From NCBI GenBank assembly GCA_017654935.2, contig CM065693.1, positions 20,127,591 to 20,191,590 of the forward strand: 64,000 nucleotides of DNA, given 5' to 3'. The position numbers were made by a program, and so were the translations under genes. The notes beneath the pieces were generated by a model. The model ran no database searches and was not told the origin of the DNA. It saw only the letters and a program-made list of their open reading frames with translations. Shown piece after piece: positions 34,452 to 45,698 of this stretch; the stretch's first letter is position 1, and the number at the start of each line of letters is the position of its first letter. This stretch comes from Phymorhynchus buccinoides. Taxonomy: Eukaryota > Mollusca > Gastropoda > Neogastropoda > Raphitomidae.

Positions 34452-34543
34452 GAAGATGTTGTGCAGATCGGAATTGTTTTGACTGCTTTTCTGTGTTGAA
34501 GATGTTGTGCAGATCGGAATTGTTTTGACTGCTTTTCTGTGTC
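34452..34543. repeat. 46-bp tandem duplication
   Basis: Two exact copies of GAAGATGTTGTGCAGATCGG...GCTTTTCTGTGT. Confidence 0.93.
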
Positions 34544-34654
34544 TGAGCATGTTTGTAACATGAAAAATGCACTGTGGTATGTTCATCCTTTGTTTCGCTT
34601 TATCCGTGGTTTTGTTTAGTTAGTAAAGAGATGATCACTTTCATAAGTTATATA

Positions 34655-34965
34655 CAATCCCCTCTGTGGGGATACCGGGGGAGCGTCTTCCATGCAAATT
34701 GTTCCCCCACCTTTTGTAAGTTCTGTGCTTGTATCTTCCTCTAATATATCTCTCTCTTTGACTCTGCCTTTTTCCTTGCTTTGTGTCATCTACTATCTTT
34801 CTGACTTTTTTGCCCATTCTCCTGACTTTTTTTCCAAGAAAATTTTCGTATAGTTTTCTCCTTTGAGCTCTTCCAAAATCGGAATGTGTCGGCTGAATGC
34901 AGCGAGGACACCAGTGAAAACTGGAAAACGGACACATACGTACCCATTGTGTCCATAAGAAGAAG
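34655..34965 (+). repeat. Modular retroposon, module A, (AAG)n tail
   Basis: CTCTGTGGGGATACCGGGGG at the start, AAAATCGGAATGTGTCGGCT in the middle, AGAAGAAGAAG at the end. Confidence 0.75.
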
Positions 34966-35218
34966 AAGATATAGAAACATGGATGTTTCTCTTCAGGCTA
35001 TGGGCCTGAATTTATTTTTTTACAGTGGCCTCTGCATGCAGATCATGTTTTTCGAAAATTGAGAATCAGTTTCCCTTTCTCACCTTCCCATATTTTGTCC
35101 CTACCACCACTTGCCCATCATGTCATGTATCAGAGTTCAGGGATGGGAAGTATATGCCGAGAGGCTTATTTACTCCCCAGTAAGGTTGGTATTACTCCCC
35201 AAAGCAACTTCATGGAGA

Positions 35219-35660
35219 AAGGTGGCAGAGTGGTTAAGACGTTTGCCTGCCAAATGTAATGTGTGACTGCAACGTGAGTGACCCGGGTTTGAATCCCGGC
35301 CTCGCCCTTTCTTTCTAGTTTGACGGGAAAATCGAACTGAACGTCCATTCCTTCGGATGGGGACTTAAAGCTTGTCTGACCCATGTGCTTTGCGCACGTA
35401 AAAATCCCACGGCAGTTGAAAGTCAGTAAGAGCAAGGAGAAATCCTGCTGCCTGGTATGGCCAAATTGATAGCTAGGTTTTCCAAGTGTGCCCACACCCC
35501 CTCCTCACCCTGTGTCCCCCCAAAAAAAGAAAAAAAAAAGGAAAAAAGGGTAGGTACTGCACTTGCAGTGACGTGCTCTCCAGGGGAGAGCAACCCGAAT
35601 TTCACAGAGATAAGTCTGTGACTAGAATATACCAAATATCAAATACCAAATATGCCCCTC
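35219..35660 (+). mobile_element. tRNA-derived SINE, full length
   Basis: A-box-like TGGCAGAGTGGTTAAGACG (35223-) and B-box GGGTTTGAATCCC (35285-35297) form a polymerase III promoter of type II tRNA spacing. The body includes CCTTCGGATGGGGACTTAAA and GCGCACGTAAAAATCCCACG, then GAGAGCAACCCGAATTTCAC and an (ATACCAAAT)n tail. The tail region is shared with the reversed copy at 14104-14410. It is not a tRNA gene: no acceptor stem pairing and a long body follows. Confidence 0.85.
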
Positions 35661-35789
35661 TAATTGACTAATGTCAGTGAACAACCTTTAGTTGACTTTG
35701 ATTTCAGTTGAAAGACATTTTAACAGAACACATGTATGAACAATTACAAGGACATCAAAAACAACTTGTTTTATTGTACTTAAGTTTAA

Positions 35790-35970
35790 GGCCGTGTACA
35801 CACATAAGCAGATATTCCATGCGGAAACCCGTGCGTAATCCATAAATAAGTGAAAATATTTGCGCACATGTCCGAATTTCCCCTATATGCATAAACTTTT
35901 ATCCTTCTTTCTTTCATTTATTTAGGGTTTTCCGTACATAACTTAAGCGTCTAATGTGAACTAGGCCTTA
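35790..35970. repeat. Dispersed repeat GTGTACACACATAAGC, uninterrupted copy
   Basis: Matches 53026-53385, where a TIR element interrupts it. This copy gives the empty site (GCGTCTAATGTGAAC). Confidence 0.8.
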
Positions 35971-36121
35971 CCAGTTTATCTCCCAGGAGAGGCCACGAAA
36001 TGGCTCTCAAAAAATGCAAAGAAAACAATGTTCGACAAGGAGGCTTTGTTCCCCTGGGCTCGCCACTGTGCCGTTGGCCCTGGATCTGGGCCTTTGTACT
36101 ACTTCCCAAGCACTTTGGCCA

Positions 36122-36540
36122 ATAGGAATTGTTCAGAAATAATTAAGGGGAGTAATTTCATGGTGTGTTGGAGTGATCTTGCCTAATATAATCCAATCGG
36201 TCAAACAGGGGAAGCTACTCTACCATCAGGTAGATCCCCAGCTCTCGTCTCGTGTGTTTGAGTAGACTTACATCACTTAGAACACCGTGCGTCATTCTAA
36301 ATTTGATGTAATTTATATTTTTACGTCACAATTTGCAAGTTCTATCGGTTTGCGGATACTGGCCGACCCTCATTTTTCTAAAAACAAATGCTTGCAAGTC
36401 GCTGACTCGCATCCTGCGGTTTCAAGCTTGGCTGCCATGCCGCCATTGTTGCTATGGTTTTGACCGAGTAAGTCGAGGTAATTAACTCTTTCACAAAGTG
36501 CTCTCCCCTAGGTTTTTGTTCTCCGAAAATCGTCTATTCC
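36122..36540. repeat. Dispersed repeat R430, copy 2
   Basis: Same order of landmarks as 1568-2000 and the same orientation. Confidence 0.7.
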
Positions 36541-36706
36541 CATGCCTGAGCTTTGTACTTTGCTTCAAGGAGTAGTAGTTGCTGTTGTTATTGATTGTTA
36601 TCTGCACTTGCTGATCATGTTGCTGATATCTGTTTCATGTTGTTATTCTATTTTGTTATGTGTAAAGCATAGGATGGGCGCTATATACATTTTCCCCATT
36701 ATTATT

Positions 36707-36877
36707 TACCGTATTTTTCGGACTATAAAGGCGATACTTTTTTTCCACACTCAGACCCCTGCGCCTTATAATGTGACTGATGAAATAGTAAGAAAATATA
36801 GTAACAAAATCTGAAATTTGTTTAAAATTTGGGGGGTGCGCCTTATACAAAGGTGCGCCTTATAGTCCGAAAAATAC
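36707..36877. mobile_element. TA MITE-S copy
   Basis: TACCGTATTTTTCGGACTAT to TTATAGTCCGAAAAATAC. Followed by C-rich low-complexity sequence. Confidence 0.83.
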
Positions 36878-37490
36878 CAACACCCCCCCCCCCCCTCTGC
36901 CTCCCCCCCCCCCCTCCTCTATTAACCCCCAATAGGGATGCTACCCCTGTATCCCGCTGGGGACTAGGCAGCCCCTTTCTGAGGACTTTTGCCATTCAGA
37001 TTTTCCAGAATTTTGTAGAAGCACCCATGTATTTTTTGATGTTATCGTGTTCTGCATGTCTGTGTGGCTTTCTAAAATTCTTATATTTGTTTAAACACTG
37101 CTAATATAATGTTGTTGTCTGTATCAGTTATGGTCAAATGGAGATGGGGGTTTTCTTAATGTTCAAAGTGCGGCTACCTTGTATTTAAGGACCTTATCTA
37201 AAACATCTCCTTTCTCCCTAATTTTTAGTATGAAAATTATGTTGCACTACTTTTCTTGTAATGTGTTTTAAAAATAATAATTTCACTCTGTGCATGTATA
37301 TGTAGCTAGTACGAATGGAATGGGGGGAGGGGGGCGGGGGGGTGCCGTTGAAATAAAGAGTTCCATTCTGTGTCAATAATTTTTTCCTAATTTTAGCACG
37401 GCATACGCTCGTTTCGAAGGGCTTTATCTCCGCGCTTACTTTGTAGCCTGTATTTAGATGCTGTATGTGTAAGGGTGAATCATATTGGAT

Positions 37491-37663
37491 TGTTGTTTGT
37501 TGTTGTTGTCGTACCCTGGCTTAAAGACTCCAGGGATCATCCCAACAGCCGAAGCACTTGAACACTATGGTACAAATGCACCAGCTAGGGATGAGAACAT
37601 TACGTGTGTGACCGTTTTCAATTACCCCGCCACGTGAGCAGCTACACTCTGACTTCGGAGGAT
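37491..37663 (-). mobile_element. Module C retroposon, 5'-truncated, with TSD
   Basis: Flanked by ATCATATTGGAT at 37479-37490 and 37664-37675. Same (TTG)n end as 18621 but the opposite side stops at CGGAG, so the copy is 5'-truncated on its own strand, as expected for target-primed reverse transcription. Confidence 0.82.
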
Positions 37664-37907
37664 ATCATATTGGATAATAAAGGGTTCTTATGATAAAAAT
37701 GTCCAGTCTGGGTATGGCTGTGAGTTGGGACTCGGAATGAGCTGTGTGGGAGCAACACCAATGTACAGCCCAGACGATGGGGCAGAAAACAAGTCCGGTC
37801 CATTTTAAATGTTTTGCACATTTGCTTTTTATTTCTTGTATTTTCTTTTGACCAGGCCCTCGCTTGCTTTTTTTCCCATTTTTCCTTTGACTCATTTCGT
37901 GTTTAGT

Positions 37908-38213
37908 TTAACCCTCTTGCATTCGCATTTGTTACAGAAAATACTTCTTCTAGTGTTCAGATTCTTTTATACATTTTCGGGAAAATCTGTCTTTTGAAGC
38001 ACACAGAGCGCCATACAGTTACTAGCACATCGTTGCAAATGAGAAGCTTCTTCATAGTGTGTGTATAACAAGCCAGAACTTAGTGTGTGATGAAAATGCC
38101 ATCAGAGGGGGTCTCAAAGTGGGAGCAAGCTACGGGCGTTTTGGGGCGGCTCGAATACACAGACGCAACTTCTGGAAGGGCGGTTTTGGGCGGAATAAAT
38201 GCAAGAGGGTTAA
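37908..38213. mobile_element. TTAA MITE family P4
   Basis: Ends TTAACCCTCTTGCATT and AATGCAAGAGGGTTAA are perfect inverted repeats of 16 bp. 306 bp with no transposase. Single copy in the window. Confidence 0.85.
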
Positions 38214-38516
38214 GGGACATGTGCGTCCTCTTTCTGTTTTGTACATTGTTACATCTCTGTCTCTTTCTCTTTGCCTTTTTTTTCATGTTATTTGATGTCT
38301 CACTATTTTAAAGAACATTTTACTTTGTCATCTTTTACATATGAACAATATTTTGAGCTGTTTTGTGAACTTGCCATGGCCAATGTTAAATGCTGTTGTT
38401 CGTGACCAAAGAAAGAAAAGATTAATAAAGGCTCTACATAAGAACAAAATGTGGATACAATGGCATTCATCCTTTTTTGATAGTTTATAAAAAATGCTCT
38501 TTCTTATTAAGAGGGA

Positions 38517-38648
<132 letters not shown>

Positions 38649-39237
38649 ACAAATCAGAAACTTTTTTTCTTCATCTTAGTGGCAGTAAAAGGACACAAAA
38701 AAACCCGCATATTCAATTTGACAAGCTTATAATGTTTATCCTTCAACCACTGCTTTGCCATTTTAGCATATCTATTTATAATTCCTGCTTTTGTGTTGTT
38801 GGTTACAGCATTAATAAGTTGTTTGTGGGTGGGTGGGTGGGATGTTTAGGACAACTGGAGAACGATAATTGTTCTAAATCTAGAGGGCTGAAATTTTATG
38901 AAAACATAAACATTGGCAGTGAATGCTGTGGTTGCACATGAACTAACATGCTGTTTGTCTCTTGTTTACCGCCCTGGCAACTCCTACTTCTTTTTGTGGT
39001 GTTGGGCCTCCTTATAGAGAGAGGTAAAAAAACGAAACAAAGCAAGCAAACAAAAAACATGCTGCTGCTGATGATATTGTTGATTGATGATTCATGTTGT
39101 CTTGTCGTTTGACTGCATTTCTTTGGCTGCTTGAGTTGTGTGTGTTTGTTTGTGCATGCCCCCGTTGTATTGTAGTTTTTCACCTTTTTGTGTGCTTGTT
39201 TTTTGTTTCGATTGACCATTTTTCGCGTGAAAAAAAT

Positions 39238-39478
39238 TGTTTGTAAGTGTTGTCGGCTTTACACTGTTGTCTATACTGTTTGAGCTCATGTTGTCACTTG
39301 TGAGTAAGATTCCATTATTCATTATATTGTGCTGTTCTGTTCATCTTTCTTCTTGTTGTTTGTAAGTGTTGTCGGCTTTACACTGTTGTCTATGCTGTTT
39401 GAGCTCATGTTGTCACTTGGGAGTAAGATTCCATTATTCATTCTATTGTGCTGTTCTGTTCATCTTTCTTCTTGTTGT
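39238..39478. repeat. 119-bp tandem duplication
   Basis: Two nearly identical copies of TTTGTAAGTGTTGTCGGCTT...CATCTTTCTTCTTGTTG. Confidence 0.93.
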
Positions 39479-39890
39479 TTTTGTTTTTTGATCCACTGAA
39501 AGTGTTTTGTTTTTGTCAGTTGTCAATTTATTAATCGGGGATTATTATGAATCAGATAATTCCATTATGTCTAATTGTATCATGCACCAACTCATATGTA
39601 AACGCGTGTTTACTGTTTTAAGTTTTTCCACACTTAATAGTGTCTAAAAACATGTGGGTATTAGCAGTAAAAATAAAAATGAAGATTTTGTCAGATAAAT
39701 CTGGAAATTGTGGAAGTGAGTGTTTGTTTTTTAATTCCCGGAGTGGTGTTTTTTTTTAGACTGTTGGTGTGTTTTTCTCTCCATTGGATGTTTCAGACGT
39801 TGGGCGTTTTGCATTTTGGTGAACGATTCCAGGTAGTGAGAGTGAGAATGTCACACCACTGTTTTTTTCATGTGTTTGTGTACCACATTG

Positions 39891-40208
39891 CATGGGTGAA
39901 AGTAGTTCAGGCATGCTCCTGAAATCAGGATCAGAAATGCTGATAGAAAGAGTCTTCAGTATTGGCCATCTTGTTATCCCGATCCATGGTCTTATAAGAT
40001 CAAACGTTTCTGCCAACATTGATGGCAGATTGAAACAAGATGAGAGATTTACAATTCTAACTCCACCATCCCCTCCCATCCTGTATACATAGACACACAC
40101 ACATCGGAAATGTTTGTTAATGTGGTCACCACTTCAGGGTTGGGAAGATTCAGAGGACATTGCAGCGTGTCATTTCAGGATTGAGAGAATGTTTTCCTTT
40201 CACCCATG
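39891..40208. mobile_element. TIR element family T6, copy 2 (6-bp TSD)
   Basis: CATGGGTGAAAGTAGTTCAG to TTTCACCCATG, flanked by ACATTG at 39885-39890 and 40209-40214. Interior matches 2736-3059. Confidence 0.88.
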
Positions 40209-40594
40209 ACATTGGTATTTCTGGTTACTTTGTGTCTCTTAGTATCAGATTTGTGACTTAGACACTGTCCCTTTTTGTCCCATGGTTTTACACTGTGCTG
40301 TTTTGTTGTTGTATCTTTTATGAATTTGTGTGTGTTGTTGTTCAGTGGTTGTTTATCTATGTCATAATTTCAGTTCTATTTTAGTGCAGTTAAAGCTTAA
40401 ATATAAATCTCACAAGAGGAGACAATTTACTTGCTTTTAAGTTGCAGAGAAAAGTCTTTTTCACATACCTTTTTCATGGTTTGAGGCTTATTGCTCTCAA
40501 CCCTGAATTTTTTGTGCTTTTAATTTTTTCTTACATTTCTTTTCATGTTTTTAAAAATAGATTTTTATTCAGGCTATTTTTTTCTTTTCAGTTT

Positions 40595-41187
40595 TACCAT
40601 ATTTTTCGGACTATAAAAAATAAGGCGCTCCTCCCAAATTTAACACAGAATTCAGCTTCTGTTACTCTATTTTCTTACTATTTATTTTATTAGTCATACT
40701 ATAAGCCACAGGGGTCTCAGTCTTGGAAAGAAAACAAGCGCGAAATCGCAATAGTTTGTGGCACGCAGTCTATTTTTACCACTCCAGTCATGAGTCACCT
40801 CCCCTGGCTTTTCAATAATTTAAATCTGTAAACCAGAATGTTATCTCTGCACCATTTCGTAACTTTTTATATCTTTTGGAAAACATTTAAAACTATGTAT
40901 CCTACTTATGCTCATCAAAAGAAGCACCGCATACTCGTCGTGTCTGTTGTAGTGTCTGTATTACGTATGTTTATTATTTTGTACGCTTTTAAAATACATC
41001 ATTTTAAAGAGCGGCCTCAATTTGAAGTGTAGCCTCGATTTGAAGTGCGACAATTTTGTCAAAATGTGCAACAATTTTGGACCGACAGACAGACCGACCG
41101 ACCGACCGACCGACAAAGTGAGTTATAGGTTTGTGGCTTGAGCCACAAACAAAAAAGTATCACCTTATAGTCCAAAAAATACAGTAC
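40595..41187. mobile_element. TA MITE-S split by a ~420-bp insertion
   Basis: The left part (TACCATATTTTTCGGACTAT to GGGGTCTCAGTCTTGGAAAG) and the last 33 bp (AAAGTATCACCTTATAGTCC to ATACAGTA) are two halves of one MITE. Between them (about 40732-41153) lies unrelated sequence containing GTTTGTGGC near both ends and a (GACC)n run at 41093-41113. Confidence 0.75.
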
Positions 41188-41474
41188 TTTTACAAAATCG
41201 TTTTTGTGACATTTCTTTTTGATGTTTTTCTTAAATGTAAAACAAAATTATGGAGAATTTGTTGATTTTTTTCTCTCACTCTGTCACCTGATTGGTGACT
41301 TGCTTCTATGCTGAATGCATTGGTGGTCACTGTTTTGATTTTGTCAGTGAAATTTGCACTTCATTTTGTCAGTTTACGTGTTGGATGTTGTCGAGTTTGT
41401 TGTTGTATTTTTATGCTTTTTGGATGTTGACATTATATGTGAATAAATATGCAGATACATGCACATGCAATCAT

Positions 41475-41699
41475 GCATGCACACACACATACACACACGC
41501 AACACACACACACACACACACACAGACACACAGCATAACACAACACAACATTATACGCACACGCATGCATGCACATACACACACACGCTCATGCATGCAG
41601 CCACACAAAACACACACACAACATAACACAACACAACACAAGACACACACGCACACGCACACACACGCATACTCACACTCTCACACGCATACTCACACT

Positions 41700-41733
<34 letters not shown>

Positions 41734-41735
41734 AG
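41475..41735. repeat. (CA)n-rich tract
   Basis: Compound CA, ACAACACAAC and GCATACTCACACTCTCACAC repeats, ending in GA and GTGTGC. Confidence 0.92.
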
Positions 41736-41931
41736 AGAGAGTGTGCGTGTGCGTGTGCGTGTGTCTCACAGACTGTTGGCTTTGTAGTCACAGGCTGTTG
41801 TCTTTGTCGAAAATGCACCTGTGTCAGTGTGCTTAAAGCTTAGCTTTATACTGCCATTTCTTTCAATAAAGGTGTTTAATGTTTGTGGTGGGTTTTTTTA
41901 ACATTTAATCATTTTAGGGATAGTACGAGTT

Positions 41932-42143
41932 TTAACCCCTTGACTGCCAGAGAAAATTGAAGAAAAAAATCATTGTACAAATGTTCTGATAGAGCCAATC
42001 TGGCAAAATGGTCTGGGAATATAACTCTCTTGACTGTTAGAGCAAAAGCCAGCATATCATAGTTATTCCTCTTCATCTGATGGCGTCATCAGTTATGTCA
42101 TCAAGTCAGTAGGTGATGCATTATATAGCAGTCAAGGAGTTAA
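41932..42143. mobile_element. TTAA MITE family P2, copy 1
   Basis: TTAACCCCTTGACTGCCAGA at left, GCAGTCAAGGAGTTAA at right; interior ATAGAGCCAATCTGGCAAAA as in 53604-53833. Confidence 0.87.
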
Positions 42144-42339
42144 GTTTACCGATAGATTGTATATGTAGAATATCCAGAAAGAACTTTGACTGCAGGGTAT
42201 TGATTTGGAGCATTATGTTTTTGGGAAAAAAATGTGATTTAAATTTTTTTTTTCTAAATCTATGAAAAGGTAGAATTTCATTACTTCAAACCTCAAATCA
42301 TTTGGATTGAAATTAAATGTTAGTAAATTTGAAGTTATA

Positions 42340-42499
42340 CAGTGGAACCTCCCTTATAAGACCTTCAAAAATAATCCTGGGAGGGGTCTTATAAGGGAGG
42401 TAACTGTAATACTTACAAAGAAGGGCAATGTCTCAGAAAAGTAGGTCTTATGTGGGAGGGAGTCTTATAATGGGAGGTCTTATAAGGGAGGTTCCACTG
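42340..42499. mobile_element. TA-flanked MITE (CAGTGGAACCTCC family), copy 3
   Basis: CAGTGGAACCTCCCTTATAA to AAGGGAGGTTCCACTG, TA on both sides; internal deletion relative to 26367-26541. Confidence 0.88.
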
Positions 42500-42695
42500 T
42501 ATATTGCATTGTTGACATAAAGGTGTGAAACATGGGATTAAAAGACCAATAAAAGTTTATATTCAAATGTAGATTTTGCACAAGAATGTCAGTTCTTTAA
42601 AACAAATGTATTTTACTCATCCCTGTCTTCCAGTTAAATGTACTAAATCCAATGTAGCACTTTTTTGTGTGGAAATTATTTTAATTAAATACTTG

Positions 42696-42886
42696 TAGCG
42701 GTTCCATAGCTGATGAGGTTCAACCGAGGCGTGGTTACCGCTACACCTATCTGTATTAATAAAAAAAATCGGGACTTTACTGGTTTCGTACTGCCTCCGG
42801 GCATTGCCTCCAGTATTGTTCCCACCATATTTGTATTTACAAATGTCCCATATGTGTCTGATTCAGACCAAGAGGACGTAAAACCC
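42696..42886 (+). repeat. Dispersed repeat 'CCTCCGGGCATTGCC' family, longest copy
   Basis: A hairpin-like head (GTAGCGGTTCC ... GGTTACCGCTAC) is followed by ACTGCCTCCGGGCATTGCCT and GTCCCATATGTGTCTGATTC. Class unresolved; head could be tRNA-like but the boxes are poor. Confidence 0.65.
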
Positions 42887-43694
42887 CATTTTCGTCGTGG
42901 AAATTATTTGATGAAGTCATTTTTTTAATAAAAGAGTGATTGTGTCCTTGAATAGAAAATATATGATTTTGGTGTACGATGATAAACAGCTCAGGGTTTT
43001 CAAAAATAGAAAGAGGATTATCTTATACCAAAATATTTCAGTATAATGTATTGTGCATATTTCATTGTATGTCCAGGTAGTGATAATTAACAATTAATGA
43101 TAATTATTTGGTTGGTATAATTTAGTTTCACACGTTTGATTAATGTTCTTTCAGCTATGTTGTATCTCTGTCATGTTGTTGCACCTAACCTGTATTTCTC
43201 TTTTGGAGATATTAAAGTATAATTGAACTTGAACTTGTCATATGAAATGATTGGGTGCTATAGTTATGACTGAATTGTCCTACTCACAAATGTTATTAAA
43301 AATTCTGTGACTCCGTGATGATATGCAAGAATTAATTAAATGTGATCTTCGACTATTTTAATATGACACTGATTTGATAATCAGTATGTTCATATTTTTA
43401 TAAAAGCTTTTAAAATTAACGCAATTGTGTGTCATGACGAGGAACATAAAACATTTAATTTTTAATGTAATGTAACTGTTGTAAGAAAAATAAGACTTGT
43501 TACATGTAACATTTTAGGTATTGTATGTTCTAATGTTAAGCATAAAAAAAAAAGGTTTGCCGTTTGTGTAGAATGCAGCTGAGCTTTTTGGGATAATGAC
43601 ATGTTTAACAAAATTGACATCTCACAGTTCGCCACTGATTTTAATAAAAGTTATGTAGAGTATTAAAGTGTTACCCATCAGGCTTAGTGCTGGT

Positions 43695-43811
43695 CTGTTC
43701 ATTCTGTCCTGCTAATTGAATTTGCTGTATAGCAGTACCTTTTAGTTTTTCGTGTTGTATAGATAGAGCTAGAAGATAATGCTCATTTCTCTGCATTTAC
43801 CATGGCTGTAG
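43695..43811 (+). repeat. Duplicate of the region preceding PTB exon 2 (empty-site copy)
   Basis: Matches 44160-44462 (TTCTGTCCTGCTAA, GATAGAGCTAGA(A/G)GATAATGC, TTACC(A/G)TGGCTGTAG) but lacks the MITE at 44206-44394. The second copy ends 29 bp before exon 44492. Confidence 0.82.
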
Positions 43812-44205
43812 CAGTGGTACTGTTACCCATCAAACTATTATTATTCATGAAACATTCAGATATTTGAGACTGTCATTCAGTCACAAGAAATGTTTGATAC
43901 AATGTATTTTTGTGTTGGTTCTTGTTACTATGAGTGGGTTGTTCAAAAGAGTTTAATAAAATTGTGTAAAGGGTTGCTGATAGTTATTTGAGATATTTTA
44001 TTTAATGAAATTTTGTGGGCAGTTCGTTTTCTCCCATTATATCTGGATGCAGGAATTTTTTGTTTAAACACAACCTCTTTGCAAACAGAACAGTAGCCTT
44101 GAAACCCACTTCAAGAAAATAAATCATGGATATATTATTATCCTCTTGATCTTAGTGCTGTTCATTCTGTCCTGCTAAATGAATTTTCTCTGTAGCAGTA
44201 CCCTT

Positions 44206-44394
44206 TACCATATTTTTCGGACTATAAGGCGCACCCCCCAAGTTTGACACAAAATTCAGATTTTGTTATTCTATTATTTTACTATATGACTACTTTCAGA
44301 TTTTGTTATTCTATTTTCTTACTATATTATTAGTCATAAGACACAGGGGTCTTAGTCTGGGGAAAGAGTACCGCCTTATAATCCGAAAAATACG
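44206..44394. mobile_element. TA MITE-S copy about 100 bp upstream of PTB exon 2
   Basis: TACCATATTTTTCGGACTAT to TAATCCGAAAAATACG, with an internal duplication of TTTCAGATTTTGTTATTCTA. Absent from the duplicated copy at 43695-43811. Confidence 0.83.
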
Positions 44395-44491
44395 TGTTTT
44401 TGTATTGTATGGATAGAGCTAGAGGATAATGCTCATTTCTCTGCGTTTACCGTGGCTGTAGCTGAATTTGTGGGTGGCTTTGTTTTTGAAG

Positions 44492-44578
44492 GCCCCTGAG
44501 GGAGAGAGTCAGCCCAGCACGGATGTCGACCTCTTTGTGTCCACGGAAAAAATCATGGTGCTCAACACAGACCTGCAG
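44492..44578 (+). CDS. APBA1: APBA/X11-like adaptor, PTB domain exon 2
   Basis: 87-bp exon, phase 0 in and out. The acceptor TTTGTTTTTGAAG ends at 44491 and the donor CAG/GTAAGC starts at 44579. It encodes APEGESQPSTDVDLFVSTEK and IMVLNTDLQ, the central strands of the X11/Mint PTB. It joins directly to RIK of PTB exon 1. The short vertebrate-specific insert is absent at this junction. Confidence 0.97.
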
Positions 44579-45398
44579 GTAAGCCGACTGTGTGTTCACT
44601 GTTGTGTGCCTTACCAAAGCTGAGGCCAATGGTATAGTGAGAACGAAATGCAAGATTAATCAACGGCGTGGCATCATTTTCTGTTCCAGTGACCTTGACC
44701 TTTGACCAGTGATCTTCATTTTTGCACTTGGCCTAGTTATTTGAACTACTGTATTTTAAGGTACACCTGATTATAAGACATGCCCCCCAAATTTAACACA
44801 AAATTCAGATTTTGTTAGTATATTTTCTTACCCCCCCCCCCCCCCCCCAAAAAAAAAAGGCCATAGCAGTGAAGGGGCTACCATAATTTAAGCATGTATA
44901 GGGCGCGTCTGATTATAAGACGCACCCCCACAAATTTTACACAAAGTGTCTATTATATTGTTATAGTTTCTTGCTATATTGTAAGTCACCTTATAAGACA
45001 CAGGGGTATCAGTCAGGGGGGAAAATCTTTTATTTACATGGGTGCAACTTTCCCTAGTATACAAGGATTTCCTCTTTTTTAATTTTACCAGAACAGGAAG
45101 TTCCTTTTATTTAAATCTGTCAGACAAGATCTTTGTGTGTCTACTGTATTGTTCAAACACCTTATAATAAGCATTTGTATACATTATGGAAAAAGCAAAC
45201 TAATGTAATGGGGATGGTAAGGGTATGGTTTGGGATAAGGAGGAGTTGATGAGGGATAAGGATTGGAAGGTGTTGATGAGCACACACTATGCAGGCCAGG
45301 AACATATAGGTGGAAACCAGACAGTTGTTTGCTTTTGTTTACTACAATACCTTCATAAATCAATTTTTGCTTCAGCAGCAGGGGGACATTACCCCTGG

Positions 45399-45441
<43 letters not shown>

Positions 45442-45533
45442 CCTTTCGTTGTTTTTTTTTTCATTTTGTGTAGTTGCACCTATGTATTTATGTGTGTAAA
45501 ATATAGTAATCATTGATGGTGGTCATTGTCCAG
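44579..45533 (+). other. APBA1: Intron between PTB exons 2 and 3
   Basis: 955 bp. Holds two partial MITE-S copies (about 44740-44825 and 44890-45022) and poly-C runs, including C41 at 45400-45440, 93 nt before the next acceptor. Confidence 0.75.
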
Positions 45534-45698
45534 GAGATAATGATGGACCACGCCCTGCGGACCATCTCCTACATCGCGGACATCGGAGACATTTTGGTCA
45601 TCATGGCGCGACGTCGCATCCTGACCAGTCCCGACGAGACCATGCTGAGACGTCGGCGGCAGGCCAAGATACTGTGCCACGTGTTTGAGTCGGAGGAG
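45534..45698 (+). CDS. APBA1: APBA/X11-like adaptor, PTB domain exon 3
   Basis: 165-bp exon, phase 0 in and out. The acceptor GTCATTGTCCAG ends at 45533 and the strong donor GAG/GTGAGT starts at 45699. It encodes [28 protein letters not shown], a loop ([16 protein letters not shown]) and [15 protein letters not shown](A/P)[11 protein letters not shown] and CHVFESE are hallmark X11/Mint PTB segments. The loop between MARRR and CHVF is variable in the family. The final PTB helix, which closes the peptide groove, must be in the next exon, not found in this window. The 3' half of this exon is tandemly copied into the following intron. Confidence 0.97.

Noticed and set aside
35221..35300. A tRNA gene
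   Set aside because: A and B boxes are present but the cloverleaf is incomplete and a SINE body with tail follows.
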